The notes under the pieces were generated by a model. That model made no database searches and had not been told where the DNA came from. It saw nothing but the letters and a program-made list of their open reading frames with translations. A program made the position numbers and the translations under genes. This document shows, piece after piece, positions 52,303 through 61,404 of a DNA stretch of 64,000 nucleotides (position 1 is the stretch's first letter; every line of letters begins with the position of its first letter). The stretch comes from Deltaproteobacteria bacterium (GTDB lineage Bacteria > Myxococcota_A > UBA9042 > PHBI01), in assembly GCA_020632715.1 (NCBI GenBank), contig JACKFA010000009.1, forward strand, positions 62,001 through 126,000, given 5' to 3'.

Positions 52303-52977
52303 TCAGTCGAGGATCCGGTAGAGGCTCTCCGGGCGGTCGAACACGTAGAGCACGCGCTGCATCTCGTCGATGCGGTACTCGCGCTCGCGCACCTCGGCCA
52401 CCACGAACGGCCGCACCTCGGGCTCGTCCGAGAGCGCGTAGTTGCTCTCGCCGTAGGACGACAGGATCCCGCCGCCGAAGATGCGCCGCCCGCTCGCGGT
52501 CTCGACGAGCGGGAACTCGACCCCGAACCAGAAGAGCCGCTCGAACGGGCGGAGCGCCGCCGCGTCGGCCGCGACCGCCGCCGTCGCGACCTCCCCGAAG
52601 CGCGCGCAGAAGTCGGCGTAGGCCGGGTCCGCGAGGAGCGGCAGGTGCCCGTACATGTCGTGGAACACGTCGGGCGCCGGCGTGTACGACAGGTCCTTCG
52701 CGTCGCGGATGAAGGCGCCTATCGGGAACTCGCGCCGCGCGAGCATCGCGAAGAAGGAGCGCCCGTCCTCGAGCCCCGTCACCGGCACGCCGCGGAACCC
52801 CGTCCGCGCCGCGAGCCGCGCGTTGACCGCGTCGAGCGCGGGCACGCCGTCGTCGCCGATGCCGAGCGCGTCGAGCCCGGCGGAGAACAGCGGGTGCGCC
52901 TGGTGGGCGCGGCAGTGGGCGAGGCGTTGATGGAGGCGCCGCCACGTCTCGTGCTCGACCTCGCTGAAGGGCCGCAT
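52303..52977 (-). CDS. phhA: Phenylalanine 4-monooxygenase
   Basis: 224 aa, ATG at 52977. This tetrahydrobiopterin- and iron-dependent enzyme turns phenylalanine into tyrosine. The catalytic core is complete: RREFPIGAFIRDAKDLSYTPAPDVFHDMYGHLPLL (Fe ligands are the two His of HDMYGH) and FWFGVEFPLVE (third ligand Glu). FGGGILSSYGE follows. It is shorter than the ~260-aa norm, with a short N-terminus. It is the last gene of hmgA-hpd-phhA, 5 bases after hpd, feeding tyrosine into the same pathway. Confidence 0.92.
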   Translation of the reverse strand: MRPFSEVEHETWRRLHQRLAHCRAHQAHPLFSAGLDALGIGDDGVPALDAVNARLAARTGFRGVPVTGLEDGRSFFAMLARREFPIGAFIRDAKDLSYTPAPDVFHDMYGHLPLLADPAYADFCARFGEVATAAVAADAAALRPFERLFWFGVEFPLVETASGRRIFGGGILSSYGESNYALSDEPEVRPFVVAEVREREYRIDEMQRVLYVFDRPESLYRILD

Positions 52978-52982
52978 CACGC

Positions 52983-54077
52983 TCAAGCTAGCACCCCACG
53001 CGCCTCCTGGTCGCGCTCGATCGACCGGAAGAGCGCGCCGAAGTTGCCCTCGCCGAAGGAGAAGTGGTTCTCGCGCTGGATGATCTCGATGAAGATCGGC
53101 CCGAGCACGTTCTTCGTGAAGATCTGCAGCAGGTAGCCGGCCTCGTCGCCGTCGACGAGGATCTTCAGGCGCTCGATCTCGGCCTTGTCCTCGCGCACGT
53201 TCGGCACGCGATCGAAGACCTGCGCGTAGTACTCGGCGTCGATGTCGAGCGTCTCGACGTGCCCGCGGGCGTGCAGCCCGTGGAGCGACGCGATGATGTC
53301 CTTCGTCAGGAACGCGAGGTGCTGGACGCCCGGGCCGTTGTACTCGCGCAGGTATTCGCTGATCTGCGAGGCCTCCTCGGTGCCCTCGTTGATCGGGATG
53401 CAGAAGGTGCCGCACGGCGACCGCAGCGCGTAGGACTGGAGCCCCGTCTTCACGCCGCGGATGTCGAAGTAGCGCACCTCGGTGAAGCCGAAGACGCCCT
53501 TGTAGAAGTCCGCCCAGCGGCCCATCTCCCCCTTCGGCACGTTGTTCGTGAGGTGGTCGATGGTGAGGAAGCCGAGCTCCGGGACGCGCGTCGGGTCCTC
53601 GAGCGGCACGAAGCCGAGCTCGCCGTAGCGGGCCTCGGCGTCGGAGGGCGCGCCGTCCTCGACGAAGTAGACGAGGCTCCCGCCGATGCCGACGATGGCG
53701 GGGAGCGGCTCCCCGTCGCGATCGTAGTCGCACACCTCGGCGCGCACGGCGCCCCGCTCGAGCGCCGCGGCCAGCGCGTGCTCGGCGTCGACCACGCGCC
53801 ACCCCATCGCGGAGATGCACGGCCCGTGCGCCGCCTGGAACGCCGCCGCGAACGAGCCGGGCTGCGTGTTCACGAGCATGTGGATGTCGTTCTGGCGCCA
53901 GTAGTCGACGCGGCGCGCGCTGTGCGCCATGAGCCGCGAGAAGCCCATGTCGCGGAGGAGGCGGCCGACCGCGTGCGGGTCGGGGCCGGAGAGCTCGACG
54001 AACTCGATGCCCGTGAGGCCGAGGGGGTTCTCCGCCGTGATGGCGGCGTGCTTGTCGTCGTTCCTGGTGGCGATCAT
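52983..54077 (-). CDS. hpd: 4-hydroxyphenylpyruvate dioxygenase
   Basis: 364 aa, ATG at 54077 overlapping the hmgA stop (ATGA). It converts 4-hydroxyphenylpyruvate to homogentisate. It has two VOC-fold halves; the C-terminal half carries Fe ligands in LTIDHLTNNV (His), GVQHLAFLTKDI (His) and GPIFIEIIQRENHFSFGEGNFGALF (Glu, with the family's terminal FGxGNF). The N-terminal GIEFVELSGPDPHAVGRLLRDMGF is typical. A full aromatic catabolic set surrounds it. Confidence 0.95.
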   Translation of the reverse strand: MIATRNDDKHAAITAENPLGLTGIEFVELSGPDPHAVGRLLRDMGFSRLMAHSARRVDYWRQNDIHMLVNTQPGSFAAAFQAAHGPCISAMGWRVVDAEHALAAALERGAVRAEVCDYDRDGEPLPAIVGIGGSLVYFVEDGAPSDAEARYGELGFVPLEDPTRVPELGFLTIDHLTNNVPKGEMGRWADFYKGVFGFTEVRYFDIRGVKTGLQSYALRSPCGTFCIPINEGTEEASQISEYLREYNGPGVQHLAFLTKDIIASLHGLHARGHVETLDIDAEYYAQVFDRVPNVREDKAEIERLKILVDGDEAGYLLQIFTKNVLGPIFIEIIQRENHFSFGEGNFGALFRSIERDQEARGVLA

Positions 54078-55195
54078 CCGCGGGCTCCCCAGCTCTTCCA
54101 GTAGTCGGTGTTCTCGACGGCCTCGGCGGCCGCGAGCATGTCGAGCGGCCGGCGCGTGTCGATCATGACGGCGATCTCCTGCGTGCGGTCGGCCTTCGCC
54201 GCGCGCTCGGCGGCCCCCGGCTGCGGCCCGTGGTGGATGCCCTGCGGGTGGAAGGTCATCATCCCGGGGGAGATCCCGACGCGGCTGAAGAAGTCCCCGT
54301 CGTGGTAGAAGAGGACCTCGTCGAAGTCGATGTTGCTGTGGAAGAACGGGACCTTGAGCGCCTCGGGGTCGCCGTTCTCGAGCGCGCGCGGGAGGAACGT
54401 GCAGAGCACGACGCCGTCCGCGACGAACGTCGTGTGGGCCGACGGCGGCAGGTGGTAGCGCTCGCTCATCACGGGGCGGATGTCGGCGACGTTCAGGCGC
54501 TGCACGGAGAGCGTGCCCTTCCAGCCGACCGTGTTCAGCGGGCAGAACGGATAGAACACGCGCGTGATCTCTGAGCGTCGCTTGACGCGCAGCTCCCACT
54601 CGCCGGCGGCGTTGGCGGCGAGCGTCGACGCCCCGGCCTCGGGGGTCGGCACCTCGACGACGGCCGGGTCGAAGAGGGCGTGCTGGCCGAGCATCCCGCG
54701 CTCGGGGAAGCGCACCTCGCCGCGCGTCTCGCACACGAGCAGCGCCGTGTTGTCGACCGGCACGAGGCGGTAGGCCGTGCCGCGCGGGATGACGAGGTAG
54801 TCCCCTCGGCGGTAGGCGATGGGGCCGAAGTCGCTCTCGAGGGTGCCGCCGCCCTGGTGGACGAAGAGGATCTCGTCGGCGTCGGCGTTCCGGAAGGCGT
54901 AGCCCATGGCGGCCGTGAGCGTGCCGAAGGAGACGACGACGTCGTCGTTGGCGAGCAGCGCGCGGCGGTCGGCGAGCCAGTCGCCGGCGCGCGGGGTCGC
55001 GTCCTTCGTGGGGTCGAAGGCGCGCGGGCGGAGGGGGCCCTCGATGCGCGTCCAGCCGACGGGCGGCTCGCTCCGGTAGAGGTGGGCGTAGGCGCCCGAG
55101 AAGCCGCTGCGGGCGTACTCCTCCTCGCAGGTCCCCTCGGGGAGACCGACGTGGGCCTGGCGGGCGACGCGCCCCTTCACGTGCGGGATGGTCAT
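54074..55195 (-). CDS. hmgA: Homogentisate 1,2-dioxygenase
   Basis: 373 aa. It opens the homogentisate ring to maleylacetoacetate. The cupin-like chain shows GDYLVIPRGTAYRLVPVD, FYPFCPLNTVGWKGTLSVQRLN, PFFHSNIDFDEVLFYHDGDFFSR and PGMMTFHPQGIHHGPQPGA, with the Fe ligands in the HSNIDFDE and HPQGIHHG region. It belongs to the shorter bacterial type (~370-390 aa). It is first in an operon and divergent from a LysR gene. Genes for maleylacetoacetate isomerase and fumarylacetoacetase are not in the window. Confidence 0.94.
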   Translation of the reverse strand: MTIPHVKGRVARQAHVGLPEGTCEEEYARSGFSGAYAHLYRSEPPVGWTRIEGPLRPRAFDPTKDATPRAGDWLADRRALLANDDVVVSFGTLTAAMGYAFRNADADEILFVHQGGGTLESDFGPIAYRRGDYLVIPRGTAYRLVPVDNTALLVCETRGEVRFPERGMLGQHALFDPAVVEVPTPEAGASTLAANAAGEWELRVKRRSEITRVFYPFCPLNTVGWKGTLSVQRLNVADIRPVMSERYHLPPSAHTTFVADGVVLCTFLPRALENGDPEALKVPFFHSNIDFDEVLFYHDGDFFSRVGISPGMMTFHPQGIHHGPQPGAAERAAKADRTQEIAVMIDTRRPLDMLAAAEAVENTDYWKSWGARG

Positions 55196-55243
55196 GGTCT
55201 TGCTCCTCCTCGGGGGAAGGATCGCCGTGAAGATGGTCGATTG

Positions 55244-55275
55244 ATAGCGCTATGTTTTGACCATCATGGTTCAAA
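55244..55275. promoter_or_regulatory. LysR-type operators between hmgA and lysR
   Basis: ATAGCGCTAT (55244-55253) is a perfect palindrome, and TTTTGACCATCATGGTTCAAA (55255-55275) is an imperfect one. Both lie in a short AT-rich window between divergent starts and fit the recognition/activation site pair of LysR regulators. Confidence 0.6.
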
Positions 55276-55294
55276 TATCAGACAATCCAACATC

Positions 55295-56227
55295 ATGCCG
55301 AACCGCGCCCCGCTCGCGCCGCCCGCGCCCGCCTCGTCCGTGACCCTCGAGCAGGCGCGGGCCCTCGACGCCATCGCGCGCGCGGGGAGCTACGCGAAGG
55401 CGGCGCGCGCGATCGGGAAGGCCCACTCGGCGGTGGTCTACGCCGTGAAGGGGCTCGAGGACGCCGTCGGCGCCGCGGTCTTCGACCGGAGCGGCTACCG
55501 GGCGGTGTTGACGCCGCTCGGGCGGCGGGTGCTCGAGCACTGCCAGGCGCTCCTCGCGGCGGACGCGGAGCTCGCGACGCTCTGCCGCGCGGCGCGCGCG
55601 GGGTACGAGCCGACGCTCGCGGTGGTGTTCGACGGGCTCCTCCCGGTCGGGCCGATCCTGGGCGCGGTGCGGCGGGTGAACGAGGTGTCGCCGGAGACGC
55701 GGGTGGCGCTCTTCTCGGAGTTCCTCGGCGAGGTCGAGGCGCGGACGCACCGCGAGGAGGCGGACGTCGCGCTCACGGTCGTGCCGTTCGGCCAGGGCGT
55801 CGGCGACGAGCGCCCCCTCGCCCCCCTGCCCTCCCTGCTCGTCGCGGCGGCGGACCACCCGCTCGCGGCGCTCGGCGACGCGCTCGCGGCGGCCGACCTC
55901 GAGGCCCACCCGTTCCTGACGGTGCGCGGCTCGGACCAGCGCCTCCGGATGAGCACGTCGGCGCTCCCGAAGCGCGCCGAGTTCCGCCTCTCCGACTTCC
56001 ACGCGAAGCGCGAGGCGCTGCGGCTCGGGATGGGCTGGGGCTGGATGCCTGGCTACCTCGTCGCGGACGACGTCGCGCGCGGCGCCCTCGCGGTCCTGCC
56101 CTGGGGCGAGGAGCGAGGCCGCCACGAGTTCCGCCCGGTGCTGCACGTCCGCCGCGGCCGCGCGGGCGGGCCGGCGGTCGAGGCGTTCGTGGCGGCCGTC
56201 ACGGGGACGGGGACGGCGCGCGCGTGA
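55295..56227 (+). CDS. LysR-family regulator of tyrosine catabolism
   Basis: 310 aa, ATG at 55295. The N-terminal HTH reads TLEQARALDAIARAGSYAKAARAIGKAHSAVVYAVKGLEDAVGAAVFDRSGYRAVLTPLG, in good agreement with LysR, though the usual SxAA appears as SYAKAARAIGK. The C-terminal effector domain is of substrate-binding type. The divergent arrangement with hmgA-hpd-phhA and palindromes between them imply control of that operon, perhaps responding to an aromatic keto acid. Confidence 0.88.
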   Translation: MPNRAPLAPPAPASSVTLEQARALDAIARAGSYAKAARAIGKAHSAVVYAVKGLEDAVGAAVFDRSGYRAVLTPLGRRVLEHCQALLAADAELATLCRAARAGYEPTLAVVFDGLLPVGPILGAVRRVNEVSPETRVALFSEFLGEVEARTHREEADVALTVVPFGQGVGDERPLAPLPSLLVAAADHPLAALGDALAAADLEAHPFLTVRGSDQRLRMSTSALPKRAEFRLSDFHAKREALRLGMGWGWMPGYLVADDVARGALAVLPWGEERGRHEFRPVLHVRRGRAGGPAVEAFVAAVTGTGTARA

Positions 56228-56268
56228 CACGCCGGGACGCAGGGACTCGGCAGTAGAGCGCAGGGACA

Positions 56269-56382
56269 ACCACGGAGCACGGAGGCACGGAGGGAGCGGT
56301 GGCGGGACCGCGCTCAGCGCCCGATCGGGCACGACGCGCGGTCGCCTCATGGATCCCTCCGTGCCCTCCGTGCCTCCGTGGT
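56269..56382. repeat. Inverted 'CACGGAGGCACGGAGGG' repeat between convergent genes
   Basis: The left arm (56269-56295) and right arm (56354-56382) are near-perfect inverse copies made of ACGGAGG/CACGGAG units, with a 58-base loop. Similar ACCACGGAGGCACGG sequences are known to me as interspersed intergenic repeats in many environmental bacteria. Here it lies between the convergent lysR and lpdA genes and could form a large hairpin terminator. The right arm is followed by an AT-rich tract (gtgaaaaacatattcatat). Confidence 0.7.
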
Positions 56383-56426
56383 GAAAAACATATTCATATC
56401 GAGACCCTGAGCCCAGGCCCCAGCTG

Positions 56427-57848
56427 CTACGCCCTGTTGAGCGCGTGCACCGCCTGCCCGAGCGCCGCGTTCGCCGCCTCCATGACGGCCTCAGCGAGCG
56501 TCGGGTGCGCGTGGATGGTGAGCCCGATGTCCTCGGCCGTCGCACCCAGCTCGATCGCCAGCGCCACCTCGGCGATGAGGTTCGACGCCTCCGGCCCCAC
56601 GACCTCCATCCCGAGCATCACCTTCGTCTCGGCGTCGATGGTCACCCGCACGAAGCCGTCCGCGTCGTTCAGCGAGAGCGCCCGCCCGTTCGCCGCGAAC
56701 GCGAACTTCCCGGTCTTCGCCGTGTGCCCCGCCGCCTCCGCCTCGGCCGCCGTCATCCCGACGACCGCGATCTCCGGGTCCGTGAACACCACCGCCGGCA
56801 CCGCGCGCACGTCGTAGGCCGCCGCGTGCCCGGCGATCACCTCCGCCGCGACCTCGCCCTCCTTCGACGCCTTGTGCGCGAGCATCGGCTCGCCCGCCAC
56901 ATCCCCGATCGCGAGGATGTGCGGCACGCTCGTCCGCTGCTCCCCGTCGACCTCGAGGAAGCCGCGCGCGTCCGTCGAGAGCCCGACCGCCGCGAGCCCG
57001 AGCCCCTCCGTCCGCGGCTTCCGCCCCGTCGTGAGCAGGATCGCGTCCGCCTCGAGCGTCCGCTTCTCCCCGGTCGCGAGGCTCTCCACGAGCACCTTCA
57101 CGCCGCCGCCCTCGGCCGCCTCCCACGAGAGCGCCTTCATCGCGGTCAGCACGGTCCCGCCGTGCTCGCGGAAGCGCTTCGCCACCGGCCGCACCAGGTC
57201 CTGCGCGAACCCCGGCAGGATCCGGTCCATGTACTCGACGACCGTCACCGCCGTCCCGAGCCGCTGGTAGACCCCGCCGAGCTCCATCCCGATGTAGCCG
57301 CCGCCGATGACCACGAGCCGGTCCGGGAGCCAGCCGATGTCGAGCGCCTCGGTCGACGACATCACGCTCTTCCCGTCGAACGCGAAGCCCGGGAGCGCCG
57401 CCGGCGTCGAGCCCGTCGCGATCACCGCGTGCTCGAAGCGGATCGTCGTGACCCCGCCGTCCGCCTCCGTCACCGCGAGCACGTGCGGCCCGACGAAGCG
57501 CGCGTCGCCGCTCACGACGCGCCCGCCGTTGCCCTTCACGAGGTGCCCGACGCCGCCCGTGAGCTTCTCCACGACCGACTGCTTCCACCCCATCATCTGC
57601 CCGAGGTCGAGGCGCACCCCGTCCACGTGGATCCCCATACGCGCGGCGTCCTTGAGCTGCGCCACGAGCTTCGACGCGCTGATCAGCGCCTTCGAGGGGA
57701 TGCACCCCACGTTCAGGCAGACGCCGCCGAGCTTCTCGCGCTCCACCAGCACCGTCTTCACGCCGAGCTGCGCGAGGCGGATCGCGCACACGTAGCCACC
57801 GGGGCCCGCCCCGATCACGACCGCCTGCGTCTCGATGGTCTCTCCCAT
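56427..57848 (-). CDS. lpdA: Dihydrolipoyl dehydrogenase (E3)
   Basis: 473 aa. It re-oxidises the dihydrolipoyl group of E2 using FAD and NAD. FAD motif AVVIGAGPGGYVCAIRLAQLG, the redox disulfide GGVCLNVGCIPSK, NAD site LVVIGGGYIGMELGGVYQRLG, and the C-terminal HAHPTLAEAVMEAA with the catalytic His-Glu pair are intact. It is the last gene of the lipA-to-lpdA operon, 7 bases after the second E1alpha-like gene. Confidence 0.95.
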   Translation of the reverse strand: MGETIETQAVVIGAGPGGYVCAIRLAQLGVKTVLVEREKLGGVCLNVGCIPSKALISASKLVAQLKDAARMGIHVDGVRLDLGQMMGWKQSVVEKLTGGVGHLVKGNGGRVVSGDARFVGPHVLAVTEADGGVTTIRFEHAVIATGSTPAALPGFAFDGKSVMSSTEALDIGWLPDRLVVIGGGYIGMELGGVYQRLGTAVTVVEYMDRILPGFAQDLVRPVAKRFREHGGTVLTAMKALSWEAAEGGGVKVLVESLATGEKRTLEADAILLTTGRKPRTEGLGLAAVGLSTDARGFLEVDGEQRTSVPHILAIGDVAGEPMLAHKASKEGEVAAEVIAGHAAAYDVRAVPAVVFTDPEIAVVGMTAAEAEAAGHTAKTGKFAFAANGRALSLNDADGFVRVTIDAETKVMLGMEVVGPEASNLIAEVALAIELGATAEDIGLTIHAHPTLAEAVMEAANAALGQAVHALNRA

Positions 57849-57855
57849 GCCGGCT

Positions 57856-58935
57856 CTACCTCGTCTCGTCGGCCGCCAGAGCGGCCTCGGCTTGTTCCGC
57901 GAGGTGCGGGGGCGTCGCCGCGAGCACGCCGTCGACGAGCGACGCGGCCGGCGGCGGCCCCTGGACCTCCATGATGGCGATGAGCGCGTCCAGATCGGCC
58001 TCGAGCGCCCCTCGCGCGGCCGCGGCCGCGACCGGATCGAGCGCCCCCTCGGCCGTGAGCCAGCGCCCGAGCCGCGCGACCGGGTCCCACGCGGCCCAGG
58101 CCCCCTTCACCAGGGTCTCGTCCGCGAGCGTCGGGAGCCGCCAGCACGTCACCTCGACGAGCGTCGGGCCGAGCCCGTCGCGCGCCGTCTGGACCGCCTC
58201 GCGCGTCGCCGCGCGGCACGCCGCCGCGTCGCCCCCGTCGACCCGCGCGACCGGCACCCGGTGCGCGTGCGCCCGGTCCGACGGCGACGGCACGCGCCGC
58301 TTGCCGCCCTCCCGCGCGTCCTCGACCGCCACGAGCACGAGCGGCAGCTGATCCTTGGCCGCGAGCCGGAGCGCGCTCTGCAGATCCCCCGACTCCGTCG
58401 CCGCCGCGCCCACGAACGCGAGCGCCACGGCCGCGGGGTCCGCGCGCCGGAGCTGGAGCGCCCGCGCGACGCCCGCCGCGTGCAGGAGGTGCGCCCCCGG
58501 CGCCGCCCCGGCCGCCCGCGCCGTCGCCTCGGCGACCGGGCTCGTCGGCGCCACGCGCCCGGCCCCCGGATCGAGCAGGTTCCCGAACGCCCGCGCGAGC
58601 CCCTCCTCGAGCGTCGCCCCGCGCATCCGCGCGACGCCGATGGGCGGCGGCGTCGGGAAGAGCCAGTCGTCCTCGCCGAGCGCCGAGGCCGCGCCGAGCA
58701 CGGCCCCCTCGAGGCCGAAGAGCGGCGCGTGCCCCGCGAGGCGCTGCCGCGCGACGAGCCCCGTCAGCGCGACGTCCACGGCCCGCTGCGTCACCATCGC
58801 GGCGTGGAGCGCCGCGAGCGGCGCGGTCGCGAGCGCGTCGGCGCCCACGTCGGCGGCGACCGGACGCCCGTCCGGATCGAGCAGGCGGTAGAGCCCGAGC
58901 GACCCGGCGAGCTCGTCGGCGGCGCGTCGATCCAC
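57856..58935 (-). CDS. Second E1-alpha-like subunit lacking the thiamine diphosphate motif
   Basis: 359 aa from GTG at 58935, 3 bases after E2. The order of segments is that of a 2-oxoacid dehydrogenase E1 alpha chain: LYRLLDPDG start, LHAAMVTQRAVDVALTGLVARQR, AGAAPGAHLLHAAGVARALQLRR, then AVALAFVGAAATESGDLQSALRLAAKDQLPLVLVAVED, and a C-terminal helix. Where active enzymes have GDG(A/S)T..EG and, ~27 residues later, an Asn, this protein has VGAAATESG and VAVED. The Mg-ThDP ligands are therefore absent. It may be a structural or regulatory pseudo-subunit. Confidence 0.75.
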   Translation of the reverse strand: MDRRAADELAGSLGLYRLLDPDGRPVAADVGADALATAPLAALHAAMVTQRAVDVALTGLVARQRLAGHAPLFGLEGAVLGAASALGEDDWLFPTPPPIGVARMRGATLEEGLARAFGNLLDPGAGRVAPTSPVAEATARAAGAAPGAHLLHAAGVARALQLRRADPAAVALAFVGAAATESGDLQSALRLAAKDQLPLVLVAVEDAREGGKRRVPSPSDRAHAHRVPVARVDGGDAAACRAATREAVQTARDGLGPTLVEVTCWRLPTLADETLVKGAWAAWDPVARLGRWLTAEGALDPVAAAAARGALEADLDALIAIMEVQGPPPAASLVDGVLAATPPHLAEQAEAALAADETR

Positions 58936-58938
58936 GGC

Positions 58939-60407
58939 TCACACCATCTCGAGCATCATGAGCCCGGGATCCTCGAGGTAGCGCTTGATCTCGCCACAGA
59001 ACGCCGCCCCCTCGTGCCCGTCGATGACGCGGTGATCGAACGAGAGCGAGAGGTTCATCATCGTGCGCGCGACGATCTGGTCGTCGCGCACGACCGCGCG
59101 CTTCTGCATCTGGTGGACGCCGAGGATCGCGACCTCGGGGTGGTTGATGATCGGCGTCGCGAGGAGCCCGCCGAGCTTCCCGAGGCTGGTTATCGTGAAG
59201 GTCGAGCCCTTGAGCTGGTCCGGGCGCAGCGTCCCCGCCTTCGCCCCCTCGCCGATCGCCTGGATGTGCCCCGCGAGGTCGAGGAGCGAGAGCTTGTCGG
59301 CGTGACGCAGCACCGGCACCGAGAGGCCGGCGTCCGTCGCGGCCGCGATCCCGAGGTGGTAGTAGCGCTTCTGCACGAGCTCCTGCGCCGCGTCGTCGAC
59401 GGACGCGTTCACCTTCGGGAACCTGCGCAGCGCGAGCAGCGCGGCCTTCGCGATGAACGGCAGGTAGTTGAGGCGCACGCCCCGCTCGGCCGCCGCCGCC
59501 TTGAGCCCGTCGCGCGCGCGCACGAGGTTCTCGCAGTCGACCTCGTCGACGTAGGTGAAGTGCGCGGCCGTCGCCTTCGAGCGCGTCATCGTCTCGTAGA
59601 TCGCGCGCCGCATGCCGCGGATCTTCACGCGCTCCTCGGCCTCCTCGCCCGACGCCGCCCCTGCGGGTGCCTCATAGCGGTACGCCGGCAGCGTCGGCTT
59701 CGAAGACGGCGCGGGAGCGGGCTCCGCCGGGCGTAGGGTCTGCCGCGACGCCGGCGCGCCGCCGCCGCCGCCGCGGGCGTCGGCTGCGGACCGGTCGGCG
59801 TGCGCGTCGTCGGCGCCGGCGTCGGCGCTGGCTCGCCCTTCGGCGCGGCCGCCCCGCCGCGCGCGAACGCGTCGACGTCGTCGTTCGTCACCCGCCCGGC
59901 CGGCCCCGTCCCGAGGACCTCGCCGATGTCGACCCCGAGCTCGCGCGCGTAGCGCCGCGTCGCCGGCGTCGCGAGCGCCTTCCCCGGCCCGCGCGCGACC
60001 CGCCCCGCCACCGGCTGCGGCACGCGCGTGCTCGCGACCGCCGGCGTCGGCGCCTCCACGGTGGCCTTGCCCGCCTGCGATCCCGCGTCCGCCTCGCTCT
60101 CCGCGCCCGCCCCCGTCGGCGCCCCGCTCCCGACGCCGGTCGTCGAGACCTGCGTCGGCGCGGCGTCGTCCGCCACGTCGAGCACGAAGAGGGTCTCCCC
60201 CACGGGCACGATGTCGCCCGCGGTGTGCGAGAGCTCGACGACCGTCCCGTCGCAGGGCGCCGGGATCACGATCGTCGCCTTGTCGGTCATGATCTCGACC
60301 ACAGGCTGCTCGGCCGTGAGCGCGTCCCCGGGCTTCACGAGCCAGGCGACGACCTCTCCCTCGACCATCCCCTCGGCGAGGTCCGGCAGCTTGAATGAAA
60401 ACCGCAT
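58939..60407 (-). CDS. 2-oxoacid dehydrogenase E2 acyltransferase, one frameshift near 59765
   Basis: ATG at 60407. An N-terminal lipoyl domain has the modified Lys in VEIMTDKATIVIP (~44). An Ala/Pro linker, a peripheral-subunit-binding domain (TPATRRYARELGVDIGEVLGTGPAGRVTNDDVDAF) and the catalytic domain follow (RAIYETMTRSKATAAHFTYVDEVD, ending SFDHRVIDGHEGAAFCGEIKRYLEDP with the active His). The frame breaks in the GGC/GCG run after PTPAAAAAA; one added base leads into RQTLRPAEPAPAPSSKPTLPAYRYEA and on to the catalytic domain. The repaired length is about 490 aa. The break is probably a sequencing indel in the repeat. Confidence 0.85.
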
Positions 60408-60417
60408 GGCGTCTCCG

Positions 60418-61404
60418 TCAGAAGCTCATGATCCCGTCGATCGCGGCGAGCACGCGCGCGACCGACGGCACGTAGGCGTCCTCGAGCGCGGCCGGGACGG
60501 GCGTGTCGAAGCCCGTCACGCGCGTGACCGGGGCCTCGAGGTGGAGGAAGCAGCGCTCCTGCACGAGCGCTGTGATCTCGGCGCCGAGCCCGCCGCTCCT
60601 CGGCGCCTCGTGGACGATGAGGCAGCGCCCCGTCTCCGCGACGCTCGCGGCGATCGCGTCGAGATCGAGCGGCCAGAGGGTGCGCGGGTCGATGACGCAG
60701 CACTCGACGCCGTCCGCGGCCGCCTTCGCCGCCGCGTCCTCGCACACGCGCACCATCGCGCCCCAGGTGACGATCGTGAGATCGCTCCCCGCGCGCACCT
60801 CCCGCGCGACCCCGAGCGGGACGCCCGCGTCGCCCTCGGGCGCGTCGCCGCCGCTCCGCCGGTAGAGCGCCTGCGGCTCGAGGAAGACGACCGGATCCTC
60901 GCCGCGGAGCGCCGAGAGCATGAGCCCCTTCGCGTCCGCCGGGGTCGACGGGCAGACGACCACGAGCCCGGGGGTGTGGACGAAGTGGGCCTCGGGGTGC
61001 GCCGAGTGGTGGATCCCGCCGCCCCCGCCGGCGCCCGCGGCCATCCGCACCACCACGGGGCAGGCGAGCTGCCCGTTCGAGCGGTAGCGCACCCGCGCGA
61101 GCTCGCTCGTGAGCTGCTCGAACGCGCCGTAGGCGTGGTCCGCGAACGTCAGCTCCGCGACCGGCCGGAGCCCGTAGAGCGCCATGCCGATGGCCGTGCC
61201 CACGACGCCCGCCGGGTCGAGCGGCATGTCGATGACGCGCTCCTTCCCGAAGCGCTCGAGGAGCCCGCTCGTCACGCGGAAGACGCCGCCGAACTCGCCG
61301 ACGTCGGTCCCGAGCACGCACACGTCGGCGTCGGCCTCCATCGCGACGACGAGCGCCTCGCGGACGGCGGTCGCGAGGTTCTGCGGGCGCTCAGCGGTCT
61401 TCAT
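60418..61404 (-). CDS. 2-oxoacid dehydrogenase E1 beta subunit
   Basis: 328 aa. This is the beta chain of an alpha2-beta2 thiamine-dependent dehydrogenase (pyruvate or branched-chain type). It has the conserved LATAVREALVVAMEADADVCVLGTDVGEFGGVFRVTSGL (with the Glu that activates the cofactor in related enzymes), HHSAHPEAHFVHTPGLVVVCPSTPADAKGL and the C-terminal SGGLGAEITALVQERCFLHLEAPVTRVTGFDTPVP. Unlike both alpha-like neighbours, it looks fully normal. It overlaps the first alpha-like gene by 14 bases. Substrate (pyruvate or branched-chain) cannot be decided from sequence. Confidence 0.92.
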   Translation of the reverse strand: MKTAERPQNLATAVREALVVAMEADADVCVLGTDVGEFGGVFRVTSGLLERFGKERVIDMPLDPAGVVGTAIGMALYGLRPVAELTFADHAYGAFEQLTSELARVRYRSNGQLACPVVVRMAAGAGGGGGIHHSAHPEAHFVHTPGLVVVCPSTPADAKGLMLSALRGEDPVVFLEPQALYRRSGGDAPEGDAGVPLGVAREVRAGSDLTIVTWGAMVRVCEDAAAKAAADGVECCVIDPRTLWPLDLDAIAASVAETGRCLIVHEAPRSGGLGAEITALVQERCFLHLEAPVTRVTGFDTPVPAALEDAYVPSVARVLAAIDGIMSF

